Assembly (NCBI RefSeq): GCF_014297445.1
Contig: NZ_JACORU010000001.1
Coordinates: 186,001-250,000 of the forward strand
DNA from: Ramlibacter albus
GTDB lineage: Bacteria; Pseudomonadota; Gammaproteobacteria; Burkholderiales; Burkholderiaceae_C
Direction of reading: 5' to 3'
DNA: 64,000 nucleotides
Shown here one piece after another: positions 26,237 to 34,924 of the stretch. Made by a program: the position numbers and the translations under genes. Position 1 is the stretch's first letter, and each line of letters starts with the position of its first letter. The notes below the pieces were generated by a model, which worked only from the letters and a program-made list of their open reading frames with translations, made no database searches and was not told the DNA's origin.

Positions 26237-27408
26237 CGAAGTGCGCCACAGCGATCGCCGGCCTCGGCATGTCGCCCATGGCCCGCACCGACATCGGCTC
26301 GACGCGCGACCTGGCGATCGCCGCCGCCATCGCCTGCGTCGAAGACGCCGGTGTCGCTCTTCGGGACTTGCAGGGTCTCCTGGTCTGCCGCAGCCCTTCC
26401 AAACCGACTTCGGAGTTGCCGCTTCGGCTTCGCCTCGACCTCGGCCTGGGCGACCTCCGATTGCTCGGCGACCTGAACATGGAAGGCGCATCGTCGGTTG
26501 GCATCATCCAGGCTGCCTCCCTGCAGATCGCCAACGGGTTGGCCGACCTGGTGTTGTGCGTCTTTGGTGATTCGCCCCTCGGAGGCGCCACCCAGTCGGG
26601 CTCGGCGGCTTACAACCGGGTCATGAACCTCACAGGCATCGACGGAATGGAGGCACGCAGCGGCCTGTATGGTGCCGCCGGGCCCTACGCATTAGCCGCG
26701 CAGCGCTACCTGGCGCGGTACGCGTTGGCCCCCGATGCCCTCGGCTGCTACGCGGTGGCATGTCGGCGATGGGCGAGCCTCCACCCAAGTGCCTTTCTCC
26801 GCGAGCCTCTGGACATCGAAGGCTATCGTCAGTCTCGGATGATCGCGGAGCCTTTCCGCGTTCTCGACTGCGCTTACCCCGTCAATGGCGCCATTGCCGT
26901 GCTCGTTTGCTCGGCGGCGCGCGCACGCGACTTGCGGCAGCCACCGGTCTATGTTCACGCCTGCGGCCAAGGGCACGCAGGATTGCGACCCTTTGCCGGC
27001 GACGAACCCGAACTCGAGACCGGCGCGCGTCTTGCCGCTGAATCCTTGTGGCGCCAGGCACGCGTCACGTCCGCAGACGTCCAGATGGCGCAGCTCTACG
27101 ACGCCTTTTCCTACGTGGGCTTGCAGGCGCTGGAGGACTACCAACTGTGCGGACGCGGCGAAGCGACGTCATTCGTCGCGTCCGGAGCCACATCTCCGGG
27201 CGGGACCTTGCCTGTGGCCACCGGAGGCGGGCATCTGTCAGGCTTCTATCTGCAGGGAATGACGCCGGTAGCCGAGGCGGTGGTCCAGGCGCGGGGACAC
27301 GCCGGTGAACGCCAGAGCCCGCGCAACGAACTTATCCTGGTCACCGGCAACGGCGGACGAATGGACTACCACGCGGCGATGCTGCTGAGCCCGAAGGAGG
27401 CTTTATGA
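26233..27408 (+). CDS. SCP2-thiolase-like acyl-CoA lyase without nucleophilic Cys (IpfD-like)
   Basis: A 391-residue thiolase-fold protein. The segment aligned with the nucleophile motif reads MEGASSVG (residues 83-90), with Ser87 where thiolases have Cys. The GGGHLSGFYLQGMTP motif keeps the His, while the C-terminal loop is VTGNGG without a second Cys. The YDAFS motif is present. Loss of Cys plus a directly coupled DUF35 gene is the pattern of Ltp2-type retro-aldolases and of IpfD, which removes the side chain as acyl-CoA. Overlaps by 4 bp at both ends support a stoichiometric complex. Confidence 0.85.
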   Translation: MTKCATAIAGLGMSPMARTDIGSTRDLAIAAAIACVEDAGVALRDLQGLLVCRSPSKPTSELPLRLRLDLGLGDLRLLGDLNMEGASSVGIIQAASLQIANGLADLVLCVFGDSPLGGATQSGSAAYNRVMNLTGIDGMEARSGLYGAAGPYALAAQRYLARYALAPDALGCYAVACRRWASLHPSAFLREPLDIEGYRQSRMIAEPFRVLDCAYPVNGAIAVLVCSAARARDLRQPPVYVHACGQGHAGLRPFAGDEPELETGARLAAESLWRQARVTSADVQMAQLYDAFSYVGLQALEDYQLCGRGEATSFVASGATSPGGTLPVATGGGHLSGFYLQGMTPVAEAVVQARGHAGERQSPRNELILVTGNGGRMDYHAAMLLSPKEAL

Positions 27409-27794
27409 GCGGCCAGACCTACGGCCATCACACCGCCCACGAGCGCGCGTTCACCGATGGCTTGGCAAAGCGGCGCCTGCTGGTTGCAAAATGCCCTGTT
27501 TGCAGCAGCGTCTTGGCTTATACGCAGCGCCTGTGCCCCGATCACCCCCGAGCGGGCCTTGAATGGTGCACCGCCTCGGGCCAAGCGACGGTCCATACCT
27601 TCAGCATCTATCGCATCGGCTACGCGGACCGCGAGCCCCCCTATGCCGTTGCGATTGTGCAGTTGGACGAGGGCCCCCGATTATCGTGCGCCCTGCCCGC
27701 CGAGGAAGACTTGCGTGTCGGCATGCCGGTGTTCGCCGAATTCGACAGCGCTGGCTCACTAGTTTTCAGAACTCAACCCAGGAGAGATCAATGA
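27405..27794 (+). CDS. DUF35 zinc-ribbon/OB-fold protein (IpfE-like)
   Basis: A 129-residue protein with the zinc ribbon CPVC-x10-CPDH (Cys30, Cys33, Cys44, His47) and then an OB-fold from about SGQATVHTFSIYR. The fourth metal ligand appears to be His instead of Cys, unlike its two paralogues in the window. It should form the acyl-CoA-binding partner of the thiolase-like protein encoded just upstream, with which it overlaps by 4 bp (ATGA). Confidence 0.83.
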   Translation: MSGQTYGHHTAHERAFTDGLAKRRLLVAKCPVCSSVLAYTQRLCPDHPRAGLEWCTASGQATVHTFSIYRIGYADREPPYAVAIVQLDEGPRLSCALPAEEDLRVGMPVFAEFDSAGSLVFRTQPRRDQ

Positions 27795-28762
27795 TCGACA
27801 GACGCACGTTTCTTGCAGGCGCTCTCGCCGCAAGCTCCCTCGCGGGTCCGGCCTCCGCCCAGGCCTTCCCGTCCAAACCCATCAAATTCGTTTGCCCTTT
27901 TCCCCCGGGCGCGGGCAGCGATGCCATCTCGCGTCAGACCACTGAGCGCATGTCCCGCAACCTCGGCCAAACCATCGTTGTCGAAAACCGGGCCGGAGCG
28001 GCGGGCAACATCGGGCTCGAATACCTGTCGAAGCAGGCCGCCGACGGATACTCGATCGGCCTCATCTCGACGAGCACGGCCATCCTGAATCCGCTGGTCT
28101 ACAAGAGCCTCCCGTACAACGCGGAACGCGACTTTGTACCCATTGGCCTGATTTCCAGCTTGCCCTATATCCTGGTAGTGAACAACGACGTTCCGGCGCG
28201 AACACTGCCGGAACTCATCGCGCTGGCAAAGGCGCAACCCGGCAAGCTGGCGTTCGCGTCGCCAGGACTTGGACACGCATCGCACCTTGGCGGAGAGTTG
28301 CTCAAGGAACAGGCAGGCATCGACATGATCCACGTTCCATACCAGGGTTCCGGGCCCGCCACGACCGACCTGATCGGCGGGCGGACCACGATGCTGTTTG
28401 CTCTCCTCAGCGACTCGCTTCCTCTCCTGCAGGCGGGCAAGCTGCGCGCCATCGCCATCCCGACACGGCAACGCTCCCCGCTTGTGCCCCAAGTTCCGAC
28501 CTTTGCCGAAGCGGGCATCGCCGACTTCGACATGACGGCATGGTTCGGCGTGGTCGGCGTTGCAGGCACGCCGCAGCCGGTGATTGCCCGGCTCAATGCC
28601 GCGTTGAACGAGGCGGTCCAGGATTCGACCATGCGCAAGTGGCTCGAAGGTGCGGGTCAGCAACCCTTGGGCGGCAGCACCGCCGAGTTCGCCAGGTTGA
28701 TTCAGACCGAGCGCGATCGTTGGCGCCCGGTGGTCCGGAAGTCGGGAATCACCTTGTCATAG
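27791..28762 (+). CDS. Bug/TctC-type binding protein
   Basis: A 323-residue periplasmic binding protein with a twin-arginine-like signal (MIDRRTFLAGALAASSLAG) and the mature start AFPSKPIKFVCPFPPGAG. VVENRAGAAG and QAADGYSIGL are the family ligand-loop motifs. GGAGAG precedes the ATG, which overlaps the DUF35 stop by 4 bp. It is the last gene of operon A; a hairpin follows, shared with the convergent CoA ligase of operon B. Confidence 0.9.
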   Translation: MIDRRTFLAGALAASSLAGPASAQAFPSKPIKFVCPFPPGAGSDAISRQTTERMSRNLGQTIVVENRAGAAGNIGLEYLSKQAADGYSIGLISTSTAILNPLVYKSLPYNAERDFVPIGLISSLPYILVVNNDVPARTLPELIALAKAQPGKLAFASPGLGHASHLGGELLKEQAGIDMIHVPYQGSGPATTDLIGGRTTMLFALLSDSLPLLQAGKLRAIAIPTRQRSPLVPQVPTFAEAGIADFDMTAWFGVVGVAGTPQPVIARLNAALNEAVQDSTMRKWLEGAGQQPLGGSTAEFARLIQTERDRWRPVVRKSGITLS

Positions 28763-28779
28763 CGGCGCTTCGGGCTTCA

Positions 28780-28804
28780 GGAGCAGGGCCATCAGTCCTG
28801 CTCC
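28780..28804. terminator. Bidirectional hairpin between convergent operons A and B
   Basis: GGAGCAGG (28780-28787) and CCTGCTCC (28797-28804) pair perfectly over 8 bp with a 9-base loop. The right arm lies inside the last codons of the minus-strand ligase. It sits exactly where two long operons converge. There is no clear T-run, so terminator strength is uncertain. Confidence 0.5.
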
Positions 28805-30336
28805 AGCAGTGAACTACGGATGCTGACCTTGTCGATCTTGCCAGTGAACGTGCGCGGCAGTTCGAGGACGGTGAATAGTCGTTTGGGGATCTCCATGCGT
28901 GCGAGCTTTCCCTCGCAGAAGCTTCTCAGCCCGGCAAGGTCAATCTCCCCCCCTGGCACTACGACCACGACAGCAGCGACTGTCTCTCCCCAACGTTCGT
29001 CCGGCAGCCCGACCACGGCGACTTCGCTGATTGCGGGGTGTTCCGCTAGAACGGCCTCTACTGCCGAACCGTAGACGTTGACACCTCCGGTCACGATGAG
29101 AAAGTTTTTTCGGTCCTTCAGGAACAGATAGCCCGAATCATCAAGGTAGCCCATGTCGTGTGTGATTAGCCATCCGTCCGGCTTCAGCACACTTGCCGTC
29201 AGTTCGGGCAGGTTCAGATAGCCGCTCATTACGCAGGGGCCGCGCAGCCACAACGTTCCGATGCTTCCACTGGGGACCGGTTGCCCGTCCTCGTCGCGAA
29301 TACTGGCTTCGAAGTGCGTGGCGATGGTGCCGGCCGATTCAAGCAGGGCGGGACGCTCAGCCAGCCCGGACACGTGGTCGCCATCACGCAGGTAGCTGAC
29401 CCAAGTCGCCTCGGTCAGCCCGTACACCTGCACCATCCTGCAGCGCAGCTCTTCTTGAGCACGTCGCAGCAAGCGGGGCGAGATCGGACCCCCTCCATAG
29501 ATGAGCGTGCGCAGAGACGACAAATCGTACGTCCCGTCGCGGCACTCATCGAGCATGCGCTGCAGGCTGGTCGGTACCAGCAGCGCAACAGAAACCCGAA
29601 GCCGCTCGATATCGCGCAAAAAAGCCTTGACCTCGAAAACACCGTCCGGGATGACCATCGTCACCCCGTTCGCGAGTCCACAGGAATTGCCGATCAAAAC
29701 GATCCAGGAAGACTGATTCGGGCGATACCAGACGTCGTCCGCCGAAACTCCGGAAAACAGGGCGGTATAGAGGATCGCCTTGCGTACAGCACGCTCGCTC
29801 ACCATGACGCCCTTGGGGAAACCGGTCGTCCCGGAGGTGTATGTGATCAGAACGGTTTCGTCGCCCGTGTACGGTACCGGCTCGCGCGCGGGTGATGTCG
29901 TCGAAAGAAGAGCTTCGTAATCCAGCAACTGCCCGTGCCCGTCGCCGAAGCCGACCACCTTGCAGCCAAGGGCTGCCAAAGTCGGTGCTAAAGCGGGCAC
30001 TGATGCAGCGCAATGTGCATCCACCAGCAGCAGCTTGGGCCGACAGTCGACCAGAATATGCTGCATCTCGCGCACTGAGTAGCGCCAATTGATGCCTACG
30101 CGCATCGCACCCGCCTTGATGCAGCCGAACCAGTGCTCGTAGACCTCGATGCGCTCCTGCGACAGGATGGCCACCGCATCACCCCGACGAATGCCTAAAT
30201 CGGCCAAAGCACTCGCAAAACGCGAAGACCGTTCGTCCACCTGCTTCCAGGTGGCCGTTCTCGTGCCTTGGACGAAAGCCGTCTTCAGGGGCAGGTTTCG
30301 CCCGCAGGCGGAAATCATTTCAGCAAGCGTGCTCAT
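28792..30336 (-). CDS. Acyl-CoA synthetase (AMP-forming), IpfF-like
   Basis: A 514-residue ANL-superfamily ligase. The P-loop is YTSGTTGFPKG, motif A5 is YGLTEATW and the C-terminal Lys lies in PRTFTGKIDK. It is the last gene of minus-strand operon B, 95 bp after the Rieske beta gene. It shares the N-terminal pattern of the other four ligases (TWKQVDERSSRFA, YEHWFGCIKAGAMRVGINWR). Operon B has no thiolase/DUF35 pair of its own, so its product may be handed to those of operon A or C. Confidence 0.87.
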   Translation of the reverse strand: MSTLAEMISACGRNLPLKTAFVQGTRTATWKQVDERSSRFASALADLGIRRGDAVAILSQERIEVYEHWFGCIKAGAMRVGINWRYSVREMQHILVDCRPKLLLVDAHCAASVPALAPTLAALGCKVVGFGDGHGQLLDYEALLSTTSPAREPVPYTGDETVLITYTSGTTGFPKGVMVSERAVRKAILYTALFSGVSADDVWYRPNQSSWIVLIGNSCGLANGVTMVIPDGVFEVKAFLRDIERLRVSVALLVPTSLQRMLDECRDGTYDLSSLRTLIYGGGPISPRLLRRAQEELRCRMVQVYGLTEATWVSYLRDGDHVSGLAERPALLESAGTIATHFEASIRDEDGQPVPSGSIGTLWLRGPCVMSGYLNLPELTASVLKPDGWLITHDMGYLDDSGYLFLKDRKNFLIVTGGVNVYGSAVEAVLAEHPAISEVAVVGLPDERWGETVAAVVVVVPGGEIDLAGLRSFCEGKLARMEIPKRLFTVLELPRTFTGKIDKVSIRSSLLEQD

Positions 30337-30431
30337 TGGAGTTCGCGTTCAACGAGTTGTTTTTCCACGTACAGGGAACGAGCGGTCGCGTCCAGCCCTT
30401 CATCCCTTCGGTCGCCCGTCCAGCCTTCGCA

Positions 30432-30956
30432 TCAGATAAGGAAGGCGAGCGTGGGCACCGGCCGGGCGCCGTTGACGAGGATCACCTTCTTGAACGACAT
30501 GCGCAGCGTTCCCTCGCGCCGCCGCAAGCGGTGAACGGTGCGTCCGGCCCAGATCGTCAAGGTGTCCAAGGATTGAAGCTGCATTTCGAAAAGTGCGAAG
30601 TTGGACTCCACCAAGTACTGGCCGTCTTCAAGACGACTTGTCACGATGTTCGAAATCAACCTTCGCATCTCCGACGGGGGCGTCTGGCTGTGCCGCGTGC
30701 CCGTCTTGAGTTGCCTGATGCGAGTCGCGAGGCGTGACCGGTTGTCGTTGATGATGGAGACGTCCCGGTTCGGAGACAGGTCCCCGCTCCCTCGCGGCAC
30801 CCAATAGACCATGTCGTCCTCCACCAAGGACTCCCAGAGGTCGTAGCGCGACTCGTCCGCGTACTGTGCCTCGGTATAGAGGAAGGTCTCGATCTCCCGG
30901 CGCTCCAGTTCCGTAACCGTCGGGTGCGGCGTAAATGGTGCAAGACCTTCATTCAT
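30432..30956 (-). CDS. Rieske dioxygenase beta subunit (Ipf-type set 2)
   Basis: A 174-residue small subunit with the pattern EAQYADESRYDLWESL, DDMVYWVP, MRRLISNI and the ending PTLAFLI. The start at 30956 overlaps the stop of the alpha gene (ATGA), so alpha and beta are coupled. It is the direct counterpart of the betas at 24109, 47918 and 52289. Confidence 0.88.
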   Translation of the reverse strand: MNEGLAPFTPHPTVTELERREIETFLYTEAQYADESRYDLWESLVEDDMVYWVPRGSGDLSPNRDVSIINDNRSRLATRIRQLKTGTRHSQTPPSEMRRLISNIVTSRLEDGQYLVESNFALFEMQLQSLDTLTIWAGRTVHRLRRREGTLRMSFKKVILVNGARPVPTLAFLI

Positions 30957-32272
30957 TGTCCGAGCCCCTCTTCCTTGGCGGGCTCGCCGACAGCCTGCGG
31001 AACGCAGCGAGACGCGAAAATCTTTCTGTAGTGGCGCCAGAAGCCACGTTGCGGCGTCTCGTCCGAGTAATGCGCAGTGCGGGTGCCATCGGGGCACACC
31101 TTTTCACGATCGATGCCACGACTGAGATCCATCCACACAGGCGCCTGGTCGATCGCCTTCCACTGTCGCTCCGATATCACCGCGTCGTCCGCCAAGAGAA
31201 AGGCCGAGGGACCGAGTGCGGCTTCACCGAGACGCAAGATGCGCTCATTGACTTCGGGCGGCACCCCTTTGAGGTAGAGGGGCGTGTGCCATTGAACCGT
31301 TCGATTGCAAGCAATTGGCTGGATCATCGTGACGGCAGTCTCAGCGATGAACAGATTTGGAAAGATGTAAGTGTGCGGTGGGCCTGCGCGCAACGCTTCG
31401 GTGCCCGCGGCCTGCCCATACGCGGCCACCATCAATGCCGTGTAGGCAGGATACCGGTCGGGCTCGACACCTAGCCAGACCAATGGCTTCGAATAGGTGG
31501 GGGCGTAGTCGATTTCGGCATGGCCTTCGCCCAGGTCGCGCGCCACGGCGTCCAGCTTCTCTTCCTTGGTCTGGAGTACGCCGTTGTACTTGTACTGCAC
31601 CTTGATTCCGCGCGCGAACGAGTCATGCACGTAGTTGACGTGATAGCCATCCACATTGTTTTCAGCGAGCATCTTCCAGTTCGCCTGATAGAGGTGCTGG
31701 ATCCACCCACCGAATAGATCGAGCTCGCCGACGGGGGACAGGCCTGCTGCGCGGTCGATTGCCCGTCGCGCGTTGCCCAAGTGTTGTTCGATCGTAGGTC
31801 CGTGCTCTGCGAAGGTCGCGAACACGAACCCCCGGTACCGCCCGACGCGGGCACGGCGCAGTGCGTGGACCGAGCGGTCCTGCTGAAAGCCGATCGGGAA
31901 CGGCACGTCAAGCAAATCGCCGTTCAGCCCGAAGACCCAGCCGTGGTACTGGCAGGCGAAGTTGCGGCGATGCCCCCTTTCCTCCTGGCACAACAAATTT
32001 CCACGATGCGCGCAGCGATTTACCACGACGGCGATCTCATCCTGGGCCGATCGCGTCATGAGGACCGGGGTCGTGCCGATCACCCGCCGCACGTAATCTC
32101 CTCGGTTCGGGATCTCCGACTCGTGTCCGACAAAGACCCATGACCGGCCGTAGATCTCGCTCATTTCCTGCGAAAAAACTTCCGAATCGGTGTAAAGGCT
32201 ACTGTGAACCGCAGTTTCGCGGATGAGCCCAGCCACGCCGGAGCCGTGCTGAGGTGAGGTGTGTTCGTGCAT
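30953..32272 (-). CDS. Rieske aromatic-ring dioxygenase alpha subunit (Ipf-type set 2)
   Basis: A 439-residue large subunit. The Rieske ligands are Cys87/His89 (CAHRGN) and Cys107/His110 (CQYHGW); the catalytic-iron histidines are in ENNVDGYHVNYVHDSF. It shares HSSLYTDSEVF, SWVFVGHESEIP, WMDLSRG and RGFWRHY with the other Ipf-type alphas. It starts 20 bp after the SDR gene in operon B. The substrate is expected to be a CoA-activated or free aryl-alkanoate, by analogy only. Confidence 0.88.
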   Translation of the reverse strand: MHEHTSPQHGSGVAGLIRETAVHSSLYTDSEVFSQEMSEIYGRSWVFVGHESEIPNRGDYVRRVIGTTPVLMTRSAQDEIAVVVNRCAHRGNLLCQEERGHRRNFACQYHGWVFGLNGDLLDVPFPIGFQQDRSVHALRRARVGRYRGFVFATFAEHGPTIEQHLGNARRAIDRAAGLSPVGELDLFGGWIQHLYQANWKMLAENNVDGYHVNYVHDSFARGIKVQYKYNGVLQTKEEKLDAVARDLGEGHAEIDYAPTYSKPLVWLGVEPDRYPAYTALMVAAYGQAAGTEALRAGPPHTYIFPNLFIAETAVTMIQPIACNRTVQWHTPLYLKGVPPEVNERILRLGEAALGPSAFLLADDAVISERQWKAIDQAPVWMDLSRGIDREKVCPDGTRTAHYSDETPQRGFWRHYRKIFASRCVPQAVGEPAKEEGLGQ

Positions 32273-32292
32273 GGAGGCTCCAGGGCTGGGAG

Positions 32293-33108
32293 TCAGCTTG
32301 CGGTGGCGCCACCGGCGACGCTGAGGACCTGGCCAGTGATGAACGAGGATTCATCGGCAGCCAGAAAACAGATCGCGGCCGCGGCCTCGTCAGCGCGCCC
32401 GCGGCGTCGGAGTGGCGTATCCGCCAGCGCGCGGACGTACATTGCCTGCATTCGCTCGCGGTCCACATCGGTGGGCGGCGAGGGATTGCGGGGAATCACA
32501 CGGTCCGCGTTGTCCATGGCTCCGGGGGCCACGCAGTTGATTCGCACCCCAGTGTCCGCCAGTTCCTGCGCCAAGCAGGCCGTCATGACGTGGACGCCCG
32601 CCTTGGCCGCCGCATAAGGAACGCGGAAGAGCCCACCGCGGGTCACCGCCGAACCGACGTTGACGATGGCTCCCCGTTGCTGGCGCAGCATGACCGGGAT
32701 GACCTCCCGGCAACACCATAGTGTTGGCATCAAGGACCGGGAGATCTCCTGTTCGATCTGCACAGGCTCATATTCCCAGAACGGCTTGACGTGGATCGTT
32801 CCGCCGACGTTATGAACGGCCACATCAATGCGCCCGGCCTCCCGCAGGACTGTGTCCACCATGTCTCGCGCAGCACCGTAGGATTCGAGATCGGCCTGGA
32901 CGAAACGGGCATCGCCCCCGCTTGCGTGAATCGCCTCGGCGGCCGCCCGCCCTTGGGCACCAGCTCGATCGACGAGGTAGACGCGTGCGCCTTCTCGAGC
33001 GAATCGTTCCGCAGCGGCGCGCCCGATCCCCTGCCCGGCACCCGTGACCACAACGACGTTTCCCTGAAACCTGGCTGCTGCAGGGCTCTGCATGTCGGGG
33101 TCGTTCAC
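32293..33108 (-). CDS. BenD-like cis-dihydrodiol dehydrogenase (SDR family)
   Basis: A short-chain dehydrogenase of about 271 residues. The cofactor motif TGAGQGIG is at the N-terminus, followed by HNVGG, the catalytic Ser in NVGSAV and the YAAAK Tyr-Lys pair. BenD/XylL-type enzymes oxidise the dihydroxycyclohexadiene carboxylate made by BenAB to catechol with loss of CO2. The GTG at 33108 overlaps the beta-subunit stop (GTGA), like other junctions here; the ATG at 33093 is an alternative. It follows BenA- and BenB-like genes, but a BenC reductase is missing between. Confidence 0.85.
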   Translation of the reverse strand: MNDPDMQSPAAARFQGNVVVVTGAGQGIGRAAAERFAREGARVYLVDRAGAQGRAAAEAIHASGGDARFVQADLESYGAARDMVDTVLREAGRIDVAVHNVGGTIHVKPFWEYEPVQIEQEISRSLMPTLWCCREVIPVMLRQQRGAIVNVGSAVTRGGLFRVPYAAAKAGVHVMTACLAQELADTGVRINCVAPGAMDNADRVIPRNPSPPTDVDRERMQAMYVRALADTPLRRRGRADEAAAAICFLAADESSFITGQVLSVAGGATAS

Positions 33109-33596
33109 AGATGATAGAAGTCGAGCACCTGGTCGACCAGATCGTTCAGAACCCAAGTATGGGCCTGGACAATGCAAAGAGCGTCGTGCCTCCGCTCCAG
33201 CCAAATGGTCTTGCGGCCGTAGTAGGTGGTGGAAGCTCCGAAGCGAAAGCTGTGGGTCACCCAGTTGAACCGTGCCTCGATCCGCTCGCCCGCTGCCCGC
33301 ACGATGGAAGGCGTGCGCATGTGGCAGGTACGCGGCATCGGCGTGCTTGCCGAGGATCTGCCCTTTTCGACTCGGAAGACCCGGTCTTCCAGCCCCGCGC
33401 GGGAATCGTAGTAGATGAGAGAGAGCTGAGTCTGCGGATCTGTGGTGTACCGGCCGAAATCGTCCGACGCCGGTACCCAGAATTCCACCTCCGGTGCGTA
33501 CAGTCCGAGCCAGTCTCCGAAGCGTCCTTCGTCGAGGCAAAGCGCCTCCTGCTGGATAAATGTGTCGACATCGACTTGGAGTGCCAGCGTGCTCAT
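33105..33596 (-). CDS. BenB/AntB-like dioxygenase beta subunit
   Basis: A 163-residue small subunit of a benzoate/toluate/anthranilate-type 1,2-dioxygenase. Segments CLDEGRFGDWLGLYAPEVEF, QLSLIYYDSRAGLEDRVFR and the tail VLDFYHL are typical of BenB/XylY. It overlaps the alpha stop by 4 bp upstream and the SDR start by 4 bp downstream. Confidence 0.87.
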   Translation of the reverse strand: MSTLALQVDVDTFIQQEALCLDEGRFGDWLGLYAPEVEFWVPASDDFGRYTTDPQTQLSLIYYDSRAGLEDRVFRVEKGRSSASTPMPRTCHMRTPSIVRAAGERIEARFNWVTHSFRFGASTTYYGRKTIWLERRHDALCIVQAHTWVLNDLVDQVLDFYHL

Positions 33597-34921
33597 CGGG
33601 ATCCAGGCCGCATACGCTCGAGAAGCAGTTGCTGCCATGCGCCGTGCTGTTCGACGAAGAGACCCTCGTCGGCGATCTGACGGCCGCTGCGCCGGACTCC
33701 GGGAATTCCCGACGTCCTTGCAAGTTCGTCCGGACCGGGAATTTCATGCGCGGCGCCGCGCGAGAGATCGTTCCAGCGACGGCCTCTGGCTTGAAAGCCA
33801 ATCTGGCAGGCCTGAAACTCAGCAAGATCGTCGGGAGTTGCCAGGCCAGACGGGTTGTAGAAGTCTTCGAATTGGCGGATTCGGCGCGCCCTTGCGGATG
33901 GTGCTTCGCCAACGGGCGCATAGCAGTACGTCGTGACCTCGGTTCGGTCGACAGCGATCGGACGGAATTGCCGGATATGAGAGCTCATCGAATCGATCAG
34001 GAAGAGATTGGGATAAAGGCCGAGATTGCGTGACCTCGAGAGCATCCAGTCGACGCGCTCGCCCGGCCAGCGCTCGCGCAACTGCGCATCCAGCACATGG
34101 TTCGGGCTGTCTTTCGGACTGGCGCGCTCGGACCACAGCATGACGTGGCCGTTGTCGAACGCGTAGAAACCGCCGGCACGTGCGCCCACGCCACCTGGCG
34201 TGATGGCACCAATCCTGTCGGTGGTGCGCGCCTTGCGCCGCTGCTGTACGGCAACGTAATTGGCATGCACTGTGGCAACGTGATAGCCGTCCGCGCCATT
34301 TTCCGCCTGCAGCTTCCAGTTCCCGTGGTAAATGTATGTGCATCGGCCGGGCACCATTTCGATCCCGTCGGGTGCCTGGTCAACGATCAGGTCGACGAAC
34401 CAAGCCGCTCCTCCCAGGTGCTCCTCCAGCGGCGGGACATTGTCGACCAGGCTCCCAAAAATGAAGCCTCGATAACTCTCCACCCGCGGCACCCGCGTAA
34501 GCCCATAGGCACCGCGGTCGAACTGAGCGGGATATCCCGCAGATTTCTCGTCACGCACATCCAGCAGTTCTCCGGACGACGCATAGGACCACCCGTGAAA
34601 CGGACAGGAAAACACGGGCCGTCTGCCAGCGCGATCCCGGCACAAGGTGGCGCCGCGGTGCGCGCAGGCGTTCAGGAACGCTCCGATCCGCCCGTGCCGG
34701 TCACGATTGAGGATGATGGGCTGACGGCCCATTGTCGTTGTGAGGTAATCGTTCGGCCGCGGGATCTGGCTTTCATGCGCCAGGTAAATCCATCCGCCCT
34801 CGAAAATGTGCTCCATCTCAAGGTCGAACAATGCGGGATCCGTGAAGGCCCTGCGGTCGATGCCATGCTGACCCCGGGTCACGTCTTCCAGCAGCAGCTG
34901 GGAGATGCGGTCAGCCTTCAC
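33593..34921 (-). CDS. BenA/XylX/AntA-like aromatic carboxylate 1,2-dioxygenase alpha subunit
   Basis: A 442-residue large subunit. The Rieske ligands are Cys86/His88 (CAHRGA) and Cys106/His109 (CPFHGW); the iron-site histidines are in NGADGYHVATVH. FTDPALFDLEMEHIFEGGWI, YLAHESQIP, GRQPIILNR and the EDFYNPSGLATPDDL segment are hallmarks of BenA/AntA. It would convert a benzoate-type acid to the 1,2-cis-diol. It lies 3 bp after the tctC gene and overlaps the beta gene by 4 bp. Benzoate versus substituted benzoate or anthranilate cannot be told by eye. Confidence 0.88.
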   Translation of the reverse strand: MKADRISQLLLEDVTRGQHGIDRRAFTDPALFDLEMEHIFEGGWIYLAHESQIPRPNDYLTTTMGRQPIILNRDRHGRIGAFLNACAHRGATLCRDRAGRRPVFSCPFHGWSYASSGELLDVRDEKSAGYPAQFDRGAYGLTRVPRVESYRGFIFGSLVDNVPPLEEHLGGAAWFVDLIVDQAPDGIEMVPGRCTYIYHGNWKLQAENGADGYHVATVHANYVAVQQRRKARTTDRIGAITPGGVGARAGGFYAFDNGHVMLWSERASPKDSPNHVLDAQLRERWPGERVDWMLSRSRNLGLYPNLFLIDSMSSHIRQFRPIAVDRTEVTTYCYAPVGEAPSARARRIRQFEDFYNPSGLATPDDLAEFQACQIGFQARGRRWNDLSRGAAHEIPGPDELARTSGIPGVRRSGRQIADEGLFVEQHGAWQQLLLERMRPGSR

Positions 34922-34924
34922 GTC

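Noticed and set aside
33109..33921. Upstream extension of the SDR frame as a fusion protein
   Set aside because: The first about 270 residues are the shadow of the BenB- and BenA-like genes; the SDR Rossmann motif starts right after 33108.
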